From positions 194,102,037-194,166,036 of the forward strand of contig CM077672.1 of the NCBI GenBank assembly GCA_039707655.1: a DNA stretch of 64,000 bases. The letters are read 5' to 3'. This DNA comes from Elymus sibiricus (Eukaryota; Streptophyta; Magnoliopsida; Poales; Poaceae). Both the position numbers and the translations under genes were made by a program. The notes under the pieces were generated by a model. The model made no database searches, was not told where the DNA came from, and saw only the letters and a list, made by a program, of their open reading frames with translations. Position 1 is the first letter of the stretch; every line of letters begins with the position of its first letter. Below are positions 1 through 11,592 of this stretch, in pieces.

Positions 1-336
1 TCCAAGCAAAGCATGGTAGCTGATTCTACATGCGAAGCGGAGTACATAGCTGCCTCGGAGGCGGCGAAGGAAGGTGTCTGGATGAAGTAGTTCATGACAG
101 ATCTTGGAGTTGTGCCCAGTGCACTGGACCCGATGACTCTGTTCTGTGACAACACTAGTGCCATTGCTCTAGCCAAGGAACCAAGGTTTCACAAGAGTAC
201 CAGACACATAAAGCGACGCTTCAATTCCATCCGCGATGCGATCAAGGAGGAGGACATAAACATTTGCAAAGTGCACACGGATCTGAATGTTGCAGATCAG
301 TTGACTAAACCTCTTCCACGGGCAAAACATGATTAA
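1..336 (+). pseudogene. Copia polyprotein C-terminus (RNase H), fragment
   Basis: This is the last part of a Ty1/copia Pol polyprotein, the RNase H domain that degrades RNA in RNA-DNA hybrids during reverse transcription. Frame 1 reads through the motif STCEAEYIAASEAAKE, then DNTSAIALAKEP, then HIKRRFNSIRDAI, and closes with ADQLTKPLPRAKHD and a stop, which is the usual order of this domain in plant Copia elements. An in-frame TAG at 88-90 splits it, so it is not functional here. The rest of the element lies to the left of the window. It ends 73 bases before the LTR that starts at 410, so both belong to one element. The family call rests on motifs and on the adjoining LTR. Confidence 0.9.
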
Positions 337-397
337 CACCAGAACTCTATGGGTGTTAGATTCATAACCCTGTAATGCTAGATTATTGACTCTAGTG

Positions 398-409
398 CAA
401 GTGGGAGAC
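398..409 (+). promoter_or_regulatory. Polypurine tract of the left Copia
   Basis: The purine-rich stretch CAAGTGGGAGAC lies directly before the LTR start TGTTGGAAAT. This is the position of the primer for plus-strand DNA synthesis and it fixes the LTR boundary at 410. Confidence 0.75.
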
Positions 410-2172
410 TGTTGGAAATATGCCCTAGAGGCAATAATAAAATGGTTATTATTATATTTACTTGTTCATGATAATCGTTTATTATCCATGCTATAATTGT
501 ATTGGTTGGAAACACAAATACATGTGTGGATACGTAGACAACAACATGTCCCTAGTGAGCCTCTACCGCACTAGCTCGTTGATCAAAGATGGCCATGGTT
601 TCCTGGTCATAGACATGAGTTGTCATTTGATAACGGGATCACATCATTAGGAGAATGATATGATGGACAAGACCCAAACTATGAACGTAGCATATGATCG
701 TGTCAAGTTTATTGCTATCGTTTTCCGCATGTCAAGTATCTGTTCCTATGACCATGAGATCATGCAACTCACTGACACCAGAGGAGTACCTTGTGTGTAT
801 CAAACGTCGCAACGTAACTGGGTGACTATAAAGATGCTCTACAGGTATCTCCATTGGTGTCTGTTGAGTTGGCATGGATCAAGAGGGATTTGTCACTCCG
901 TATGACGGAAAGGTATCTTAGGGCCCACTCGGTAATACAGCATCACAATAAGCTTGCAAGCAATGTGACTAAAGAGTTCACCACAGGATCTTGTATTACG
1001 GAACGAGTAAAGAGACTTGCCGGTAATGAGATTGAACTAGGTATGGAGATACCGACGATCGAATCTCGGGCAAGTAACATACCGATGGATAAAGGGAACT
1101 GCATACGGGGTTGACTGAATCCTGACATCGAGGTTCGACCGATAAAGATCTTCGTAGAATATGTAGGAACCAATATTGGCATCCAGGTCCCGCTATTGGT
1201 TATTGACCGTGGAGGTGTCTCGGTCATGTCTGCATAGTTCACGAACCTCCAGGGTCTACATACTTAACGTTTGGTGACAATATAAGTATAGTCGAGTTAT
1301 TATGTTGGTGACCGAAGGTTGTTTGGAGTCCCGGATGATATCCCGGACATGACGAGGGACTCTGGAATGGTCCGGAGGTAAATATTGATATATAGGACGA
1401 AGGGAATCGGAGTCCGGAAGTGTTCCGGGGGTACCGGGTTATGACCAGGAGAACCGAAAGGGGTTTCGGGGGCCCCGGCAAGTGTTGGGGGGCCTCATGG
1501 GCCAAGGGGAGGGAGCACACCAGCCCACTAAGGGGCTGTGCGCCCCCCCACACCCCATCTCACGATCACCAGAGGGGGTGGGGTGCCCCCCTAGGGCTGC
1601 CTCCACCTGGCTTGGGGGGCAAGTCACCCTAGGGTTTCCCTAGGGGCGCCCCCATCTGTTGTGGCCGCCGGCCCCCCTAGGGGAAACCCTAGGGCACCTC
1701 CTCCTCCTCCCTTTCCCCTATATATAGAGGGGTAGAGGGAGGGCAGCCAACCCCATCTATGCCACGGCGCTGCCCTCCCTCTCCCTCGTAGTTCCTCTCT
1801 CTCTCCGCGTAGCTTAGCGAAGCTCTGCTGAGATTGCTCCACCACCACCGACGCCACGCCGTCGTGCTGCCGGAGGACTCGAGATGCTACTTCACCATCG
1901 CTCGCTGGATCGAGGAGGTGAAGGCGTCATCAAGACGTACGTGTGTTGAACGCGGAGGTGCCGTCCGTTCGGCACTTGATCGGGAGTTCGCGGGACGGAT
2001 CGTGATTGGATCGCGAAGACGTTCGACTACATCAACCGCGTTTCTTAACGCTTCCGCTTAGCGATCTACAAGGGTATGTAGATGCAATCTCTCCTCTCAT
2101 AGATGTTCATCTCCTAGATCGATCTTGGTGAGCGTAGGAATTTTTTTGTTTCCCATGCAACGTTCCCCAACA
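410..2172 (+). mobile_element. 3' LTR of a BARE/Angela/WIS-type Copia element
   Basis: A 1763-bp LTR with short inverted ends (TGTTGG ... CCAACA). The opening TGTTGGAAATATGCCC and the closing TTTCCCATGCAACGTTCC are the ends I know from Triticeae BARE-1/Angela/WIS elements. A TATA box lies at 1719-1727. The 5' LTR is outside the window, so the target duplication cannot be paired; the five bases after the end are CCTTG. The small ORFs inside it are not genes. Confidence 0.9.
1719..1727 (+). promoter_or_regulatory. TATA box of the Copia LTR
   Basis: TATATATAG, followed by AGGGG and a pyrimidine-rich leader, lies about 450 bases before the LTR end. This is the expected place for the element's own promoter. 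Confidence 0.6.
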
Positions 2173-2780
2173 CCTTGAGGGTGTCGGCCATGGCTGGTTG
2201 AGGAGTTGGGCTCGCGAAAGGGAAAGGCGTGCTGGTTGGATCTGGGCACTGGAGATAGATGAAGCAGCAGTGGGGGAGGAATGGGCGCGTGGGCTATTGC
2301 GCTGTTCTACCCTTTGCTCTTATAAGCCTCTGAAAGGCCAAGAGTCCCCCTCGATGCGCCGATAAATTCATGATTGCCATCAAAAATGTCGTTGAAGCAT
2401 ATGGGGGGAAACAAAATCTTGATAATATCCCTAAGAAAGCGGGCACGATCTCTGCCTCGAAGGGACGTGCTAGTAAAAAGGCAGCCTCGAACCATGATTT
2501 GAGGGGGAGGCAGTAACTGCTCGATCTGTCGTGGGGCAAGCCTCTCCGATAAAGTTGTCAGGCCCGATTAGATCGTTCATACCTGAATAGCAAGCCTTCG
2601 AGGCTAAGATATCTACACACTTCGGCCAGGGTTCAAGCTCGGTTGGACCACGGATGTTGATGCTCCGTTGAGAGAATCCGAAATGCAAAGTGGAACTTGC
2701 CTGTCAAGCCGGTGACTATGGATCCGAAGTGATGTCTGCTGAAAGTCGTCCTCGGCGTAGAAGAACAGTTCTGGGGCTAC
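2173..2780 (+). mobile_element. 3' internal part of a Gypsy element
   Basis: Non-coding sequence that runs directly into the LTR at 2781 through the purine-rich border CAGTTCTGGGGCTAC. It contains text typical of the 3' untranslated part of Triticeae Fatima/Sakura-like Gypsy elements (TGGATCCGAAGTGATGTCTG). The left border is the end of the Copia LTR at 2172, so the Copia probably inserted into this Gypsy. The minus-strand ORFs here look like chance. Confidence 0.6.
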
Positions 2781-3272
2781 TGACGGAGTCCTGGATTAGG
2801 GGGTGCTAACCTAGCCGGCCCGTCTCCTCGGTTGGGCCGATATGCCCTCGTACGTGATCAAGATGGACTCCGAAGACCGCACACGGGAGACGTGATCGAG
2901 GCTGTCTCTACCGAAGACTTGTAGTACACTTCAAGATTTTTCCAGCCGCCTTACTCCTAGATACCAACCTTGTAACCCTAGATACCCTCCCTGGCGTGTA
3001 TATAAGCCATAGGGTTTAGCCCGTAGGGGACATCGACGCAATATCGCTCACCTAGCCCTAGAAGTTAGACACATATCACGATCTCGAGGTAGATCAACTC
3101 TGTACTCGATACATCTCCATCAATATAAACAGAAGCAGGACGCAGGGTTTTACCTCCATCAAGAGGGCCCGAACCTGGGTAAAACATCGTCTCCCTCATC
3201 TTTGTTACCACCAATCCGAGATCCACAGCTCGGGACCCCCTACCCCGAGGTCTGCCGGTTTTTACACCGACA
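2781..3272 (+). mobile_element. 3' LTR of a Gypsy element (TGACGGAGTCC class)
   Basis: A 492-bp LTR that starts TGACGGAGTCCTGGATTAGG and ends TTTACACCGACA. It holds the usual Triticeae text of this class: GTATATAAGCC as TATA region, GTTTTACCTCCATCAAGAGG and GAACCTGGGTAAAACATCGT. I recall this class as Fatima or a close relative, but the family name is not certain. The five bases after the end are GAGCC; the partner copy is not in the window. Confidence 0.8.
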
Positions 3273-5030
3273 GAGCCTGTCAAAGAAGTAGCATGATTCT
3301 GATGAACATGTTGTCGGCTCCTCTAAAATGAGGAAGAAAGATGCCAAGAAACTGAAGAAGGCAGCTACAGAAGGAAAACCTTCGCATGTCCGCTTTGCGG
3401 ATTATGCCTTGTCGCCTCCATTATGGGAGTGCTGAAGTGAATATCACTTCTGATATTCCCTCTCCACCAAAGGACAAGCAGCCCAAGCCTGCTAGGAAAA
3501 CCCCCACAACAACAGTTACTATGAAGGAGGCTATTGACCCAAATTCCATCAAGGGTGGCATTAACCTTCAAGACTTGATCATTTCTCCTCCACTTGCATC
3601 TTCCAAACATATAGAGAAAATTCCAACTCCTGTTTTGAGAAGACCACCACTCAAGAAAAGAAATTAAAAGTTGAGAAGAATGTGCCCAAGGCACCAAAGC
3701 TGATCAAGCCCCTGGCTTCCATGCCGTCATCCTCCTCCAAGAAGCAAGATGCTGAAGAGAGAGTTGTTTCTCCGAAGCCTGATGATGATGCTCCTCACTC
3801 CTATGATCACATATTCATCATGGAGAAGCTTGATAGGTTTGCAACAGATGCATTTGCTGAATAGTTGCATACATTCCCTATTCCTTCTTCCATCCTCGAG
3901 GTAGCCGCCAAGATGATAGAAGAATTCAAGAACACATGCGTTGAGCTGAATGAAGCCATTCATGAAAGAAATGAGGCGGATCAGCAGATGAAAAATGCCT
4001 CCTCCAATTTTTTTAACAAAGAGCTTGAAGAAGCGTATCTGGACTGCAATAGGACAGTTACAATGCTTCGAAGGAAAAATCTAGGATTTCACTCCAGCCT
4101 GTATGATTTGGTCTATGGCATCTGCAAGAAGCATCACGATGAATTTTATGGTTATAATATGATGAAACGGAAACTAGAAGAGCAAGACCTGGAAAGGCAG
4201 GAGAAAAGAAAGGTTGCTGACGAACTTGCTGCACAGCCCCCGTCGAAGAAAAATCCTGATGAAAAATATGTTTCTGGTCATCGCATGATTCCCATCAACA
4301 CCGAATCTGAACCCATCAATCAATAGAACTCCAAAGAGAAATCTAAGCATGAGGCACAAGATAATGTTCAAAAAGATGGTGTTCCTCCTCCTGAGCCGCG
4401 CGCTCTACCTGAAGAAGAGTTGCCCCAGAGAAAACTCCGGTTTGATCACCCGCCAAGTCCCAAGATATTTATTCTTCCTCCAAGAGAATGTTGGAAGAAG
4501 GTGAAATCCCTTAGTCCGAGCCAAGTGCTCGTGAAGAAAATGCAGTTGAGGAAAAAGTTGAAGAGATTCAAGAATACCCTTCGAAAGCTTTGCTTGAAGG
4601 ATGTCGAAAGAGAAGTTGAGCTCAAGGCTCAAGCTAACGAAGAATCTAAGGCCCAAGCGCCTGCTAAAATTATTGGAAGTGTTGAAAAGGCCCTTGTGCC
4701 ACCATCTTAAGAGAAAGAGAATGCTGAAGAGCCTTTGAAGGAAAATGATAACATGATTGTTGATGAAGTTCCTTGCATGTCTGCCGCCGAGGAGAATGTC
4801 GGTTAGTCTAACCTGATGGAAAATCAATATCCATCTCAGTCGCAGTTGCCGCTAGTGGATAACACTGCAATTTCTCCTCTTGTTGATGAGTTATCTACGA
4901 CAGTTGAAGAAGAGATGGAAATGCCGAACCCAAGAGAATGATATCCAGTATTATTGGTCGGAAATGGTATCCAAGGCCATCCTTTCGATGTGAATATTCA
5001 TCGACAAAAGCTTGCATTCTTCGGTAAAAG
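3273..5030 (+). pseudogene. Decayed charged ORF of unknown origin
   Basis: I do not recognise this gene. From about 3660 to 5000 one reading frame stays open except for stops at 3862 (TAG), 4324 (TAG), 4708 (TAA) and 4804 (TAG). Upstream (3386-3660) the likely continuation lies in another frame, so at least one frameshift is needed. The predicted protein is rich in Lys, Glu, Pro and Ser. It has a likely helical, coiled-coil-like middle (about 3900-4230, with LEEQDLERQEKRKVADELA) and ends with a less charged piece (VLLVGNGIQGHPFDVNIH). No reverse transcriptase, integrase or transposase motif was seen. It lies between a Gypsy LTR and the Copia inserted at 5031, so it is most likely an accessory ORF of an older transposon. 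An old host gene is the alternative. Confidence 0.5.
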
Positions 5031-6555
5031 TGAGGGATCGAGAAGATGGGTCTAGATGGGGGGTGAATAGACACTAACAAGGCAAAAGGTGCATTTTTTA
5101 ATTTTTTTGGAACTTAGGCAGATTTTAGCACAAGTTAATTGGCAACCAATACAATCCACACATGCATATATAGAGTATGGGCAGCGGATAATAAACAACA
5201 TGCAAGTGCAAGAAAGTAAAGGGGTAGAGTTCGGAAGATCAAACACAGTGAAGACACAGTGATTTTTGGCGTGGTTCCGATAGGTGGTACTATCGTACAT
5301 CTACGTTGATGGAGACTTCATCCCACGAAGCGTAATGGCTGCGCGAGTCCACGTAGGGCTCCACCCACAAAGGGTTCATGAAGAAGCAACCTTGTCTATG
5401 CCATCATGACTTCCGCTCATGAAGGACTAGCCTCACTCGGGGTAGATCTTCATGAAGTAGGCGATCTCCTTGCCCTTACAAACTCCTTGGTTCGACTCCA
5501 CAAGATTTGGAGATTGCCAAGTGACACCTAACCAATCTAGGAGACACCACTCTCCAATAGCTAATAGATATTGTTGTTGATGATAAACTCCTTGCTCTTG
5601 TGCTTCAAAAGATAGTCCCATCAACACTCAATCACTCTCTCATAGATTTGGCATGGTAGTAGGAGAAGGATTGGAGTGGAAAGCATTTTGATGGGGCTAG
5701 AAATCAAGGATCAAAGGTCGGAGTGGAATCCCCTTGATTTCAACACAAGTACTGTAGGTGGTTCTCTCTCAGAAAATGGATATGGGAAGTGGTAGTTTCG
5801 TCCTGGTTGCTCTCTCTGACAGTTGGTGGAATGGGTGGGGTATATATCGGCAACACCAAAAATCTAACCGTTAGACACCTTTATGCACAACTCGGTGGGA
5901 CCAGGTGAAACCACTCGGTGGGACTGACTAGTGCAGAAGGTTTGAACTTTAGGATTTTTGGTAAGACCGGATGAAACAGCTCGGAGGGACCGATGGGTGA
6001 TGACCTAAGCACTATCAACACTTCGGTGACACCGATTGAAACCACTCGGAAATTCCGACATGAAATCAATTGGTTATAGAAGGTTTGCCAGTGCCCTTCG
6101 GTGGGACCGAATGTCATCTCGATGAGACCGAGTTGTTAGGGTTTAGGCATTGGCTCTGTCAAGTGTATCTCGGTGAGTCCGGATAGGAGTGGTTCGGTGG
6201 GACCGAGATTGACTTTAGGGTTTTGGACAGATAGGAATGTGAGGGTGTGGCTGAGGGTTTTTGGAGCAATATCTCTAAGCACATTGAAGAAATGATTCAT
6301 GATCAAAACCACATCCCCTTTTAATAGTATTGGCTTTCTTATGGACTCAATGTGATCTTGGATCACTTAACCAAAAATGTATAGTCTTGGAGCTTTGCCA
6401 ACATATGTCCTTAGTAGGTTGAGGGGCCCACATCTCCATCCATCTACTTGCCTAGCTTGAACATGTCCTGAAATATACTCAAGGGAAACATTAGTCCAAC
6501 AACATGTATGTTGACATGAATTACCAAAACCACCAAGTGAGCAAATGTGCTTTCA
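5031..6555 (-). mobile_element. 3' LTR of the Sirevirus-like Copia
   Basis: On the minus strand it begins TGAAAGCACATTTGCTC right after the tract AAAAGGGGGAGAT and ends CGATCCCTCA, giving 1525 bp with TG/CA ends. It contains several copies of the short near-palindrome TCGGTGGGACCGA (for example 6098-6110 and 6194-6206). The matching part of the 5' LTR is interrupted by two insertions. Confidence 0.85.
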
Positions 6556-6682
6556 ATCTCCCCCTTTTGGTAATTGATAACAACATACATCAAAGCTTCA
6601 AATAAGAATATACCATTACATTAAAGCTTTGAGAGACATGTAACATGTATAAGCTCCCCCTACAAGTGTGCAGTATTTTTAA
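6556..6682 (-). promoter_or_regulatory. Polypurine tracts before the Sirevirus 3' LTR
   Basis: Minus strand AAAAGGGGGAGAT ends at the LTR border (6556), and a second tract, TAGGGGGAGCTT, lies near 6652-6663. More copies are found beyond MULE-1 near 16183, 16304 and 16389. Repeated polypurine tracts are a known trait of Sireviruses. Confidence 0.7.
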
Positions 6683-6880
6683 GGGTTTTCTATTTTCGTG
6701 CCCCTAGTTCCTTAGTTCTCCTCAGTTTTGTCCTGCCAACTAAACGTTCCTCACTTTCCCCTCCTCCGTTGGCCCCAGCCTCTCAAATGCCCAAACAAAG
6801 CATTCTGTTGGGTCAAAGCCCATCATTGACCGTTACTTGGATGACGTCCTGACAAGTGGGACCTCAAAAGTGCGCCATCG
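6683..6880 (+). repeat. MULE-1 left terminal inverted repeat
   Basis: The first 51 bases match the inverted right end (15697-15747) with a handful of mismatches. Beyond that, blocks such as CCAACTAA and ATTGACCGTTAC still pair. The inner limit is approximate. Confidence 0.8.
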
Positions 6881-8100
6881 ACGTCGCATCCCAGCCCATG
6901 GGTTGAGCCCATGCGGCACGTGGGTCGACCGTTTTCTCAAAAAAAAGGTCCTGGATCGGCCTGTTCAACCTGCCTGAACAGTGTCGAATACCTTTTTCCA
7001 TTTCTAGTCAAACTGAGAAATTCATAGAACATTCATTTCAAATCCAGTTGAGTTGATTCAAGTTCCTAAATTCATCATATCTGCAGGCCTATGTAATAGC
7101 TAATTTTCGTAATTATACACGAAGCTTTTCTATGTATTTTTTATTTAAATCTATATTTAATATATATAGGACTTCATTAGAAATTCCTAATCAATTCCCC
7201 GTTGGTCCAACTCCAGTATGAAAATTTCTATAAATCTTTATTTGCCCTCATTAATTTGTGTCATGATTTTCAGAGAATTGTATTTAAAAAATAACACTAA
7301 AAAGATAGCTTCCAAAAGAGGCAGTTTCCAAATTTTTGTTACAATAAAAATCATTTCTCAACTGCCAAAAAGAGGGGTTTTTGTGTGAAGCGAGTGGAAC
7401 AAATAAGATGCAAAACAATGACTTGTGCAATTTTTATCAAATTTCTGTTACTTGCTTCGCAGAAAACCCTAGAAATAGTGAAGGATTTGGCAATAAAATA
7501 CAGCACACTTGTAGTTTAAATTTGAATTACTTTATGTAAATCTTTAGAAATAGTGAATGATTTGGCACAAGTTCAAATTTGGCCATCTACTGGGCTGCCA
7601 GGTGTGTAGATTGTTCTTTTCTTTTCTCTTTTTTTCTGTTTTCCAATATTCGTTGCAACATTTAAATTTTATGGTTCAAATGAATGCCAAATATTCTTAA
7701 AAAAATTAAGTTTTGAATTTTTTTTCAAACGGACTGAGCTCATGTTTTGGTGTGGGATTTATTAATTACTGGATTGGTTTGGTTTGACCAAAACAAATCG
7801 GTCTCAAACCCTTTTTGTTCAAGACAAAGTTGGAGACGCTCGAGCAGCCGCTATCCTAATGTTTGCAATGGTCAGCACTAATCTCAATCACATGAACGAT
7901 TAATTGCAAGCAATAGAACACACACATTACGTAGATAGATATATTAATATTAAGCAAATTGCACTAACATAACATCCCTTGATATATTCCCTTATATATA
8001 GGGAAGACACACATTACATAGATAGATATTAATATTAGGGCTTATAGTAGCGCCCTTACAAATAGCTTAGCCCTACATTGGGCAACACTGAACATCTCCT
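6881..8100. other. MULE-1 interior without a recognised gene
   Basis: AT-rich sequence with no coding region, promoter or repeat that I can support. It includes a short duplicated piece (ACACACATTACGTAGATAGATA near 7918 and a similar ACACATTACATAGATAGAT near 8009). Confidence 0.5.
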
Positions 8101-8443
8101 GCCTCTGCCGCCATGTTCACTCCTCATCCTCAATGTTGTAGGGGAGAGTGTGCATGCTGTTGGCGGTGGGGAAGATGTGGTCAAAGTTGGTGAAGATGTT
8201 GTATGTGGTGAAGGCGATGAACTCGCACCCACACCAGAAGACCTTGCCGAGGAGGAAGTAGGTATCGAAGCGGTTGGTGAAGTGAGCAGCGAGGCCAATC
8301 ACAAGGCCCGTTGCCCCGAACCTCTTGCACGCGGAACATGGTCGGAGAGCCGTGTGGGAGGTGGGGGTAGCCGGCAGCGAGGAAGAAGTTCGCCAGCTCC
8401 GTCGGGCCTCTCCACCTTGAGATGGCCCACACACGTAGGGTGT

Positions 8444-9989
8444 TGATACGTCTCCAACGTATCTATAATTTTTGATTGTTCCATGCTATTATAGTATCAA
8501 TCTTGGATGTTTTATATGCAATTATATGCCATTATATATCATTTTTTGGGACTAACCTATTAACTCAGTGCCTAGTGCCAGTTGCTGTTTTCTGCTTGTT
8601 TTTGCCTTTTCAGAAAATCAATATCAAAAAGTGTCCAAACGAGAAAAAAACTTTGGATTAATTTTTTCTCGACCAGAAGAGACCCACGAAGCTTCGGGAG
8701 AAGACCCGAAGAGCCACGAGGAGGCGGAAAGCCTGGAGGGCGTGCCCACGAGGATACGTCTCCCCCTTCGTTGCCCCTCCTGACCTAATTCCAGCGCTAT
8801 AAATTCCCAAATATTCCCAATATACCAGAGAGATAGAAGAGAAAACATTTCCGCCGCCGAAAGCCTCTGTTCTTCCGCGATCCCATCTGGAGGCCCTTTC
8901 CGGTACTCTACCGGAGGGGGTATCGATCACGGAGGGCTTCTTCATCAACCTTGCTTCCCTTCCGATGATGTGTGAGTAGTTTACCAAAGACCTACGGGTC
9001 CATAGCTAGTAGCTAGATGGGTTCTTCTCTCTCTTTGATCTTCAATACCATGTTCTCCTCGATGTTCTTGGAGTTCTATCCGATGTAATCTTCTTTTCCG
9101 GTGTGTTTGTTGGGATCCAATGAATTGTGAGTTTATGATCAGATTATTCATGAGAAATATTTGAGTCTTCTCTGAACTCTTTTATGCATGATTATTATAG
9201 CTTTGTATTTCTCTCTGATCTATCGATTTGGTTTGGCCTACTAGACTGATTTATTTTGCAATGGGAGAGGTGCTTTGTGATGGGTTCAATCTTGCGGTGC
9301 TCAATCCCAGTGACAGAAGGGGACATGACACGTATTTGTATTGTTGCCATTAAGGATAAAAAGATGGGGTTTAATCATATTGCTTGAGTTTACTTTGTCT
9401 ACATCATGTCATCTTGCTTAAGGCGTTACTCTGTTTCATACTTAATACCCTAGATGCATGCTGGATAGCGGTCGATGGGTGGAGTAATAGTAGTAGATGC
9501 AGGCAGGAGTCGGTCTACTTGTCTCAGACATGATGCCTATATACATGATCATTGCCATGAATTAGTCATAATTATTTGCTTTTCTATCAATTGCCCAACA
9601 GTAATTTGTCTACCCACCGTATGCTATGTGTTCGAGAGAGAAGCCTCTAGTGAAAACTATGGCCCCCGGGTCTACTTTATCATATATAAAAAACCTAAAA
9701 ATACCTTGCTGCAATTTATTTACTTTTATTTTATTTAGTATTTTGGTTTATCTATCTATCTCTATTAGATTTAATCCTTGCAAATAACCGCTAAGAGGAT
9801 TGACAACCCTCTTATTTGCGTTGGGTGCAAGTGTTTGCTTTTGTGTGTGCAGGTGCGCTTAACAGAATTTTACTTGGTTCTCCTACTAGATTGATAACCT
9901 TGGTTCTTAACTGAGGGAAATACTTATCTCTACTATACTGCATCATCCTCTCCTCTTTGGGGAAATACCAACGCAGTCTACAAGTAGCA
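8444..9989 (+). mobile_element. Solo LTR, Gypsy TGATACGTCTCC class
   Basis: A 1546-bp LTR starting TGATACGTCTCCAACGTATC and ending CTACAAGTAGCA. It is flanked by GGTGT on both sides (8439-8443 and 9990-9994), so an entire element inserted and then lost its interior by LTR-LTR recombination. The same LTR class occurs at 31419-32944, 37426-38966 and 44074-45632. Confidence 0.92.
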
Positions 9990-9995
9990 GGTGTC

Positions 9996-11509
9996 TGAGA
10001 CGTCCATTTTGCATCATGATTTCCTACTATTATTTATTATGTTTTGGGTCATTATTTCACTTTATGATACAATTCGTATGCCTTTTCTCTCTTATTTTGC
10101 AACTTTTACATGAAGAGGGAGATTGCTGGCAGCTGGAATTCTGGACCGAAAAGGGCTACAGCAGAGATAGCTATTCTGCACATCTCCAAATGACTTGAAA
10201 ATTTACGAAGAATTGTTTTGGAATATATAAAAAATATTAGCGAAAGAAATACCAGAGGGGGACCCACCTGGAAGCCATAAGCCTGGGGGGCGCGCCCTAC
10301 CCCCCTGGCGTGCCCTCCGAGCTTGTGGGGCCCCTGGCAGGCCTCCGGGGCCCATCTTCTCCTATAAGATGCTATTTACCCTACAAAAAATCAGAAGAAG
10401 ACTTTCGGGATGAAGCGCCAACGTCTCGAGGTGCAACGTGGGCAAGAGCAATTTTGCTCTCTGGCGGAGCGATTCCGCCGGGGATACTTCCCTCCTGGAG
10501 GGGGAAATCGAAGCCATCGACATCACCAACGATCCCCTCATCGTGGGAGGACCAATCTTCATCAACATCTTCACCAGCACCATCTCATCTCAAACCCTAC
10601 TTCATCTCTTTTATTCAATCTTTGTCTCAAAACCTTAGATTGGTGCCGGTTGGTTGCTAGTAGTGTTGATTACATCTTGTAGTTGATGCTAGTTGGTTTA
10701 TTTGGTGGAAGATTATATGTTCAGATCCTTAATGATATTCAATACCCCTCTGATCTTGAACATGAATATGATTTGTGAGTAGTTACTTTTGTTCTTGAGG
10801 ACATGGGAGAAGTCTTGTCATAAGTAATCATGTGAATTTGGTATTCGTTCGATATTTTGATGATATGTATGTTGTTGCTTCCTTTTGTGGTGTCGTGTGA
10901 ACGTCGACTACATGACACTTCACCATATTTGGGCCTAAGAGAAGGCGTTGAGGAGTAGTAATTATATGATGGGTTGCTAGAGTGACAGAATCTTAAACCC
11001 TAGTTTATGCGCTATTCCGTAAGGGGCTGATTTGGATCCATATGTTTCATGCTATGGTTAGATTTATCTTAATTCTTCTTTCGTAGTTGTGGATGCTTGC
11101 GAGAGGGGGTAATCATAAGTGGGAGGCTTGTTCAAGTAAGAACAGGACCCAAGCACCGGTCCACCCACATATCAAATTATCAAAGTAGCGAACGCGAATC
11201 AAACAAACATGATGAAAGTGACTAGATGAGAATTCCCATGTGTCCTCGAGAACTTTTTGCTTTATATAAGAGACTGTTCGGGCTTGTCCTTTGCTATAAA
11301 AAGGATTGGGCCACCTTGCTGCACCTTGTTACAATTGTCACTTGTTACGAATTACCTTGCTATCAAAACTAACTGTTACCGTTACTTTCAGTACTTGCAG
11401 AGAATACCTTGCTGAAAATCACTTGTCATTTCCTTCTGCTCCTTGTTGGCTTCGACACTCTTACTTATCGAAAGGACTACGATTGATCCTCTATACTTGT
11501 GGGTCATCA
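9996..11509 (+). mobile_element. Solo LTR, TGAGACGTCC class
   Basis: A 1514-bp LTR starting TGAGACGTCCATTTTGCATC and ending CTTGTGGGTCATCA, flanked by GTGTC at 9991-9995 and 11510-11514. It contains no coding part of a retroelement. Its left target copy was used as target by the neighbouring solo LTR (8444-9989), so this one is the older of the two. Confidence 0.9.
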
Positions 11510-11592
11510 GTGTCCTCCACGACGACCCCGGTGGGGTACAGCATCTCCGGCACGGTGGCCGGCAGACGGTAGGTTGGGCCATAGTACTGCAT

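Larger units (their letters stand above)
8117..11592 (-). pseudogene. Gene-like fragment inside MULE-1, split by two solo LTRs
   Basis: With both solo LTRs and their extra target bases removed, a GC-rich minus-strand reading starts with ATG at 11592 (MQYYGPTYRLPATVPEMLYP) and crosses the junction in frame (VVVEDTLRVWAISRWRGPTE). It continues to about 8250 (ELANFFLAAGYPHLPHGS). The most gene-like C-terminus lies in another frame (GLVIGLAAHFTNRFDTYFLL, then NSMHTLPYNIEDEE, stop at 8117), so a frameshift or a lost intron is needed. Upstream at 11593-12180 lies GC-rich promoter-like DNA. I do not recognise the protein. Codon bias and GC content differ from the transposase next to it. Capture of a host gene piece by the MULE (Pack-MULE behaviour) is the likely explanation, but this is inference. 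Confidence 0.5.
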
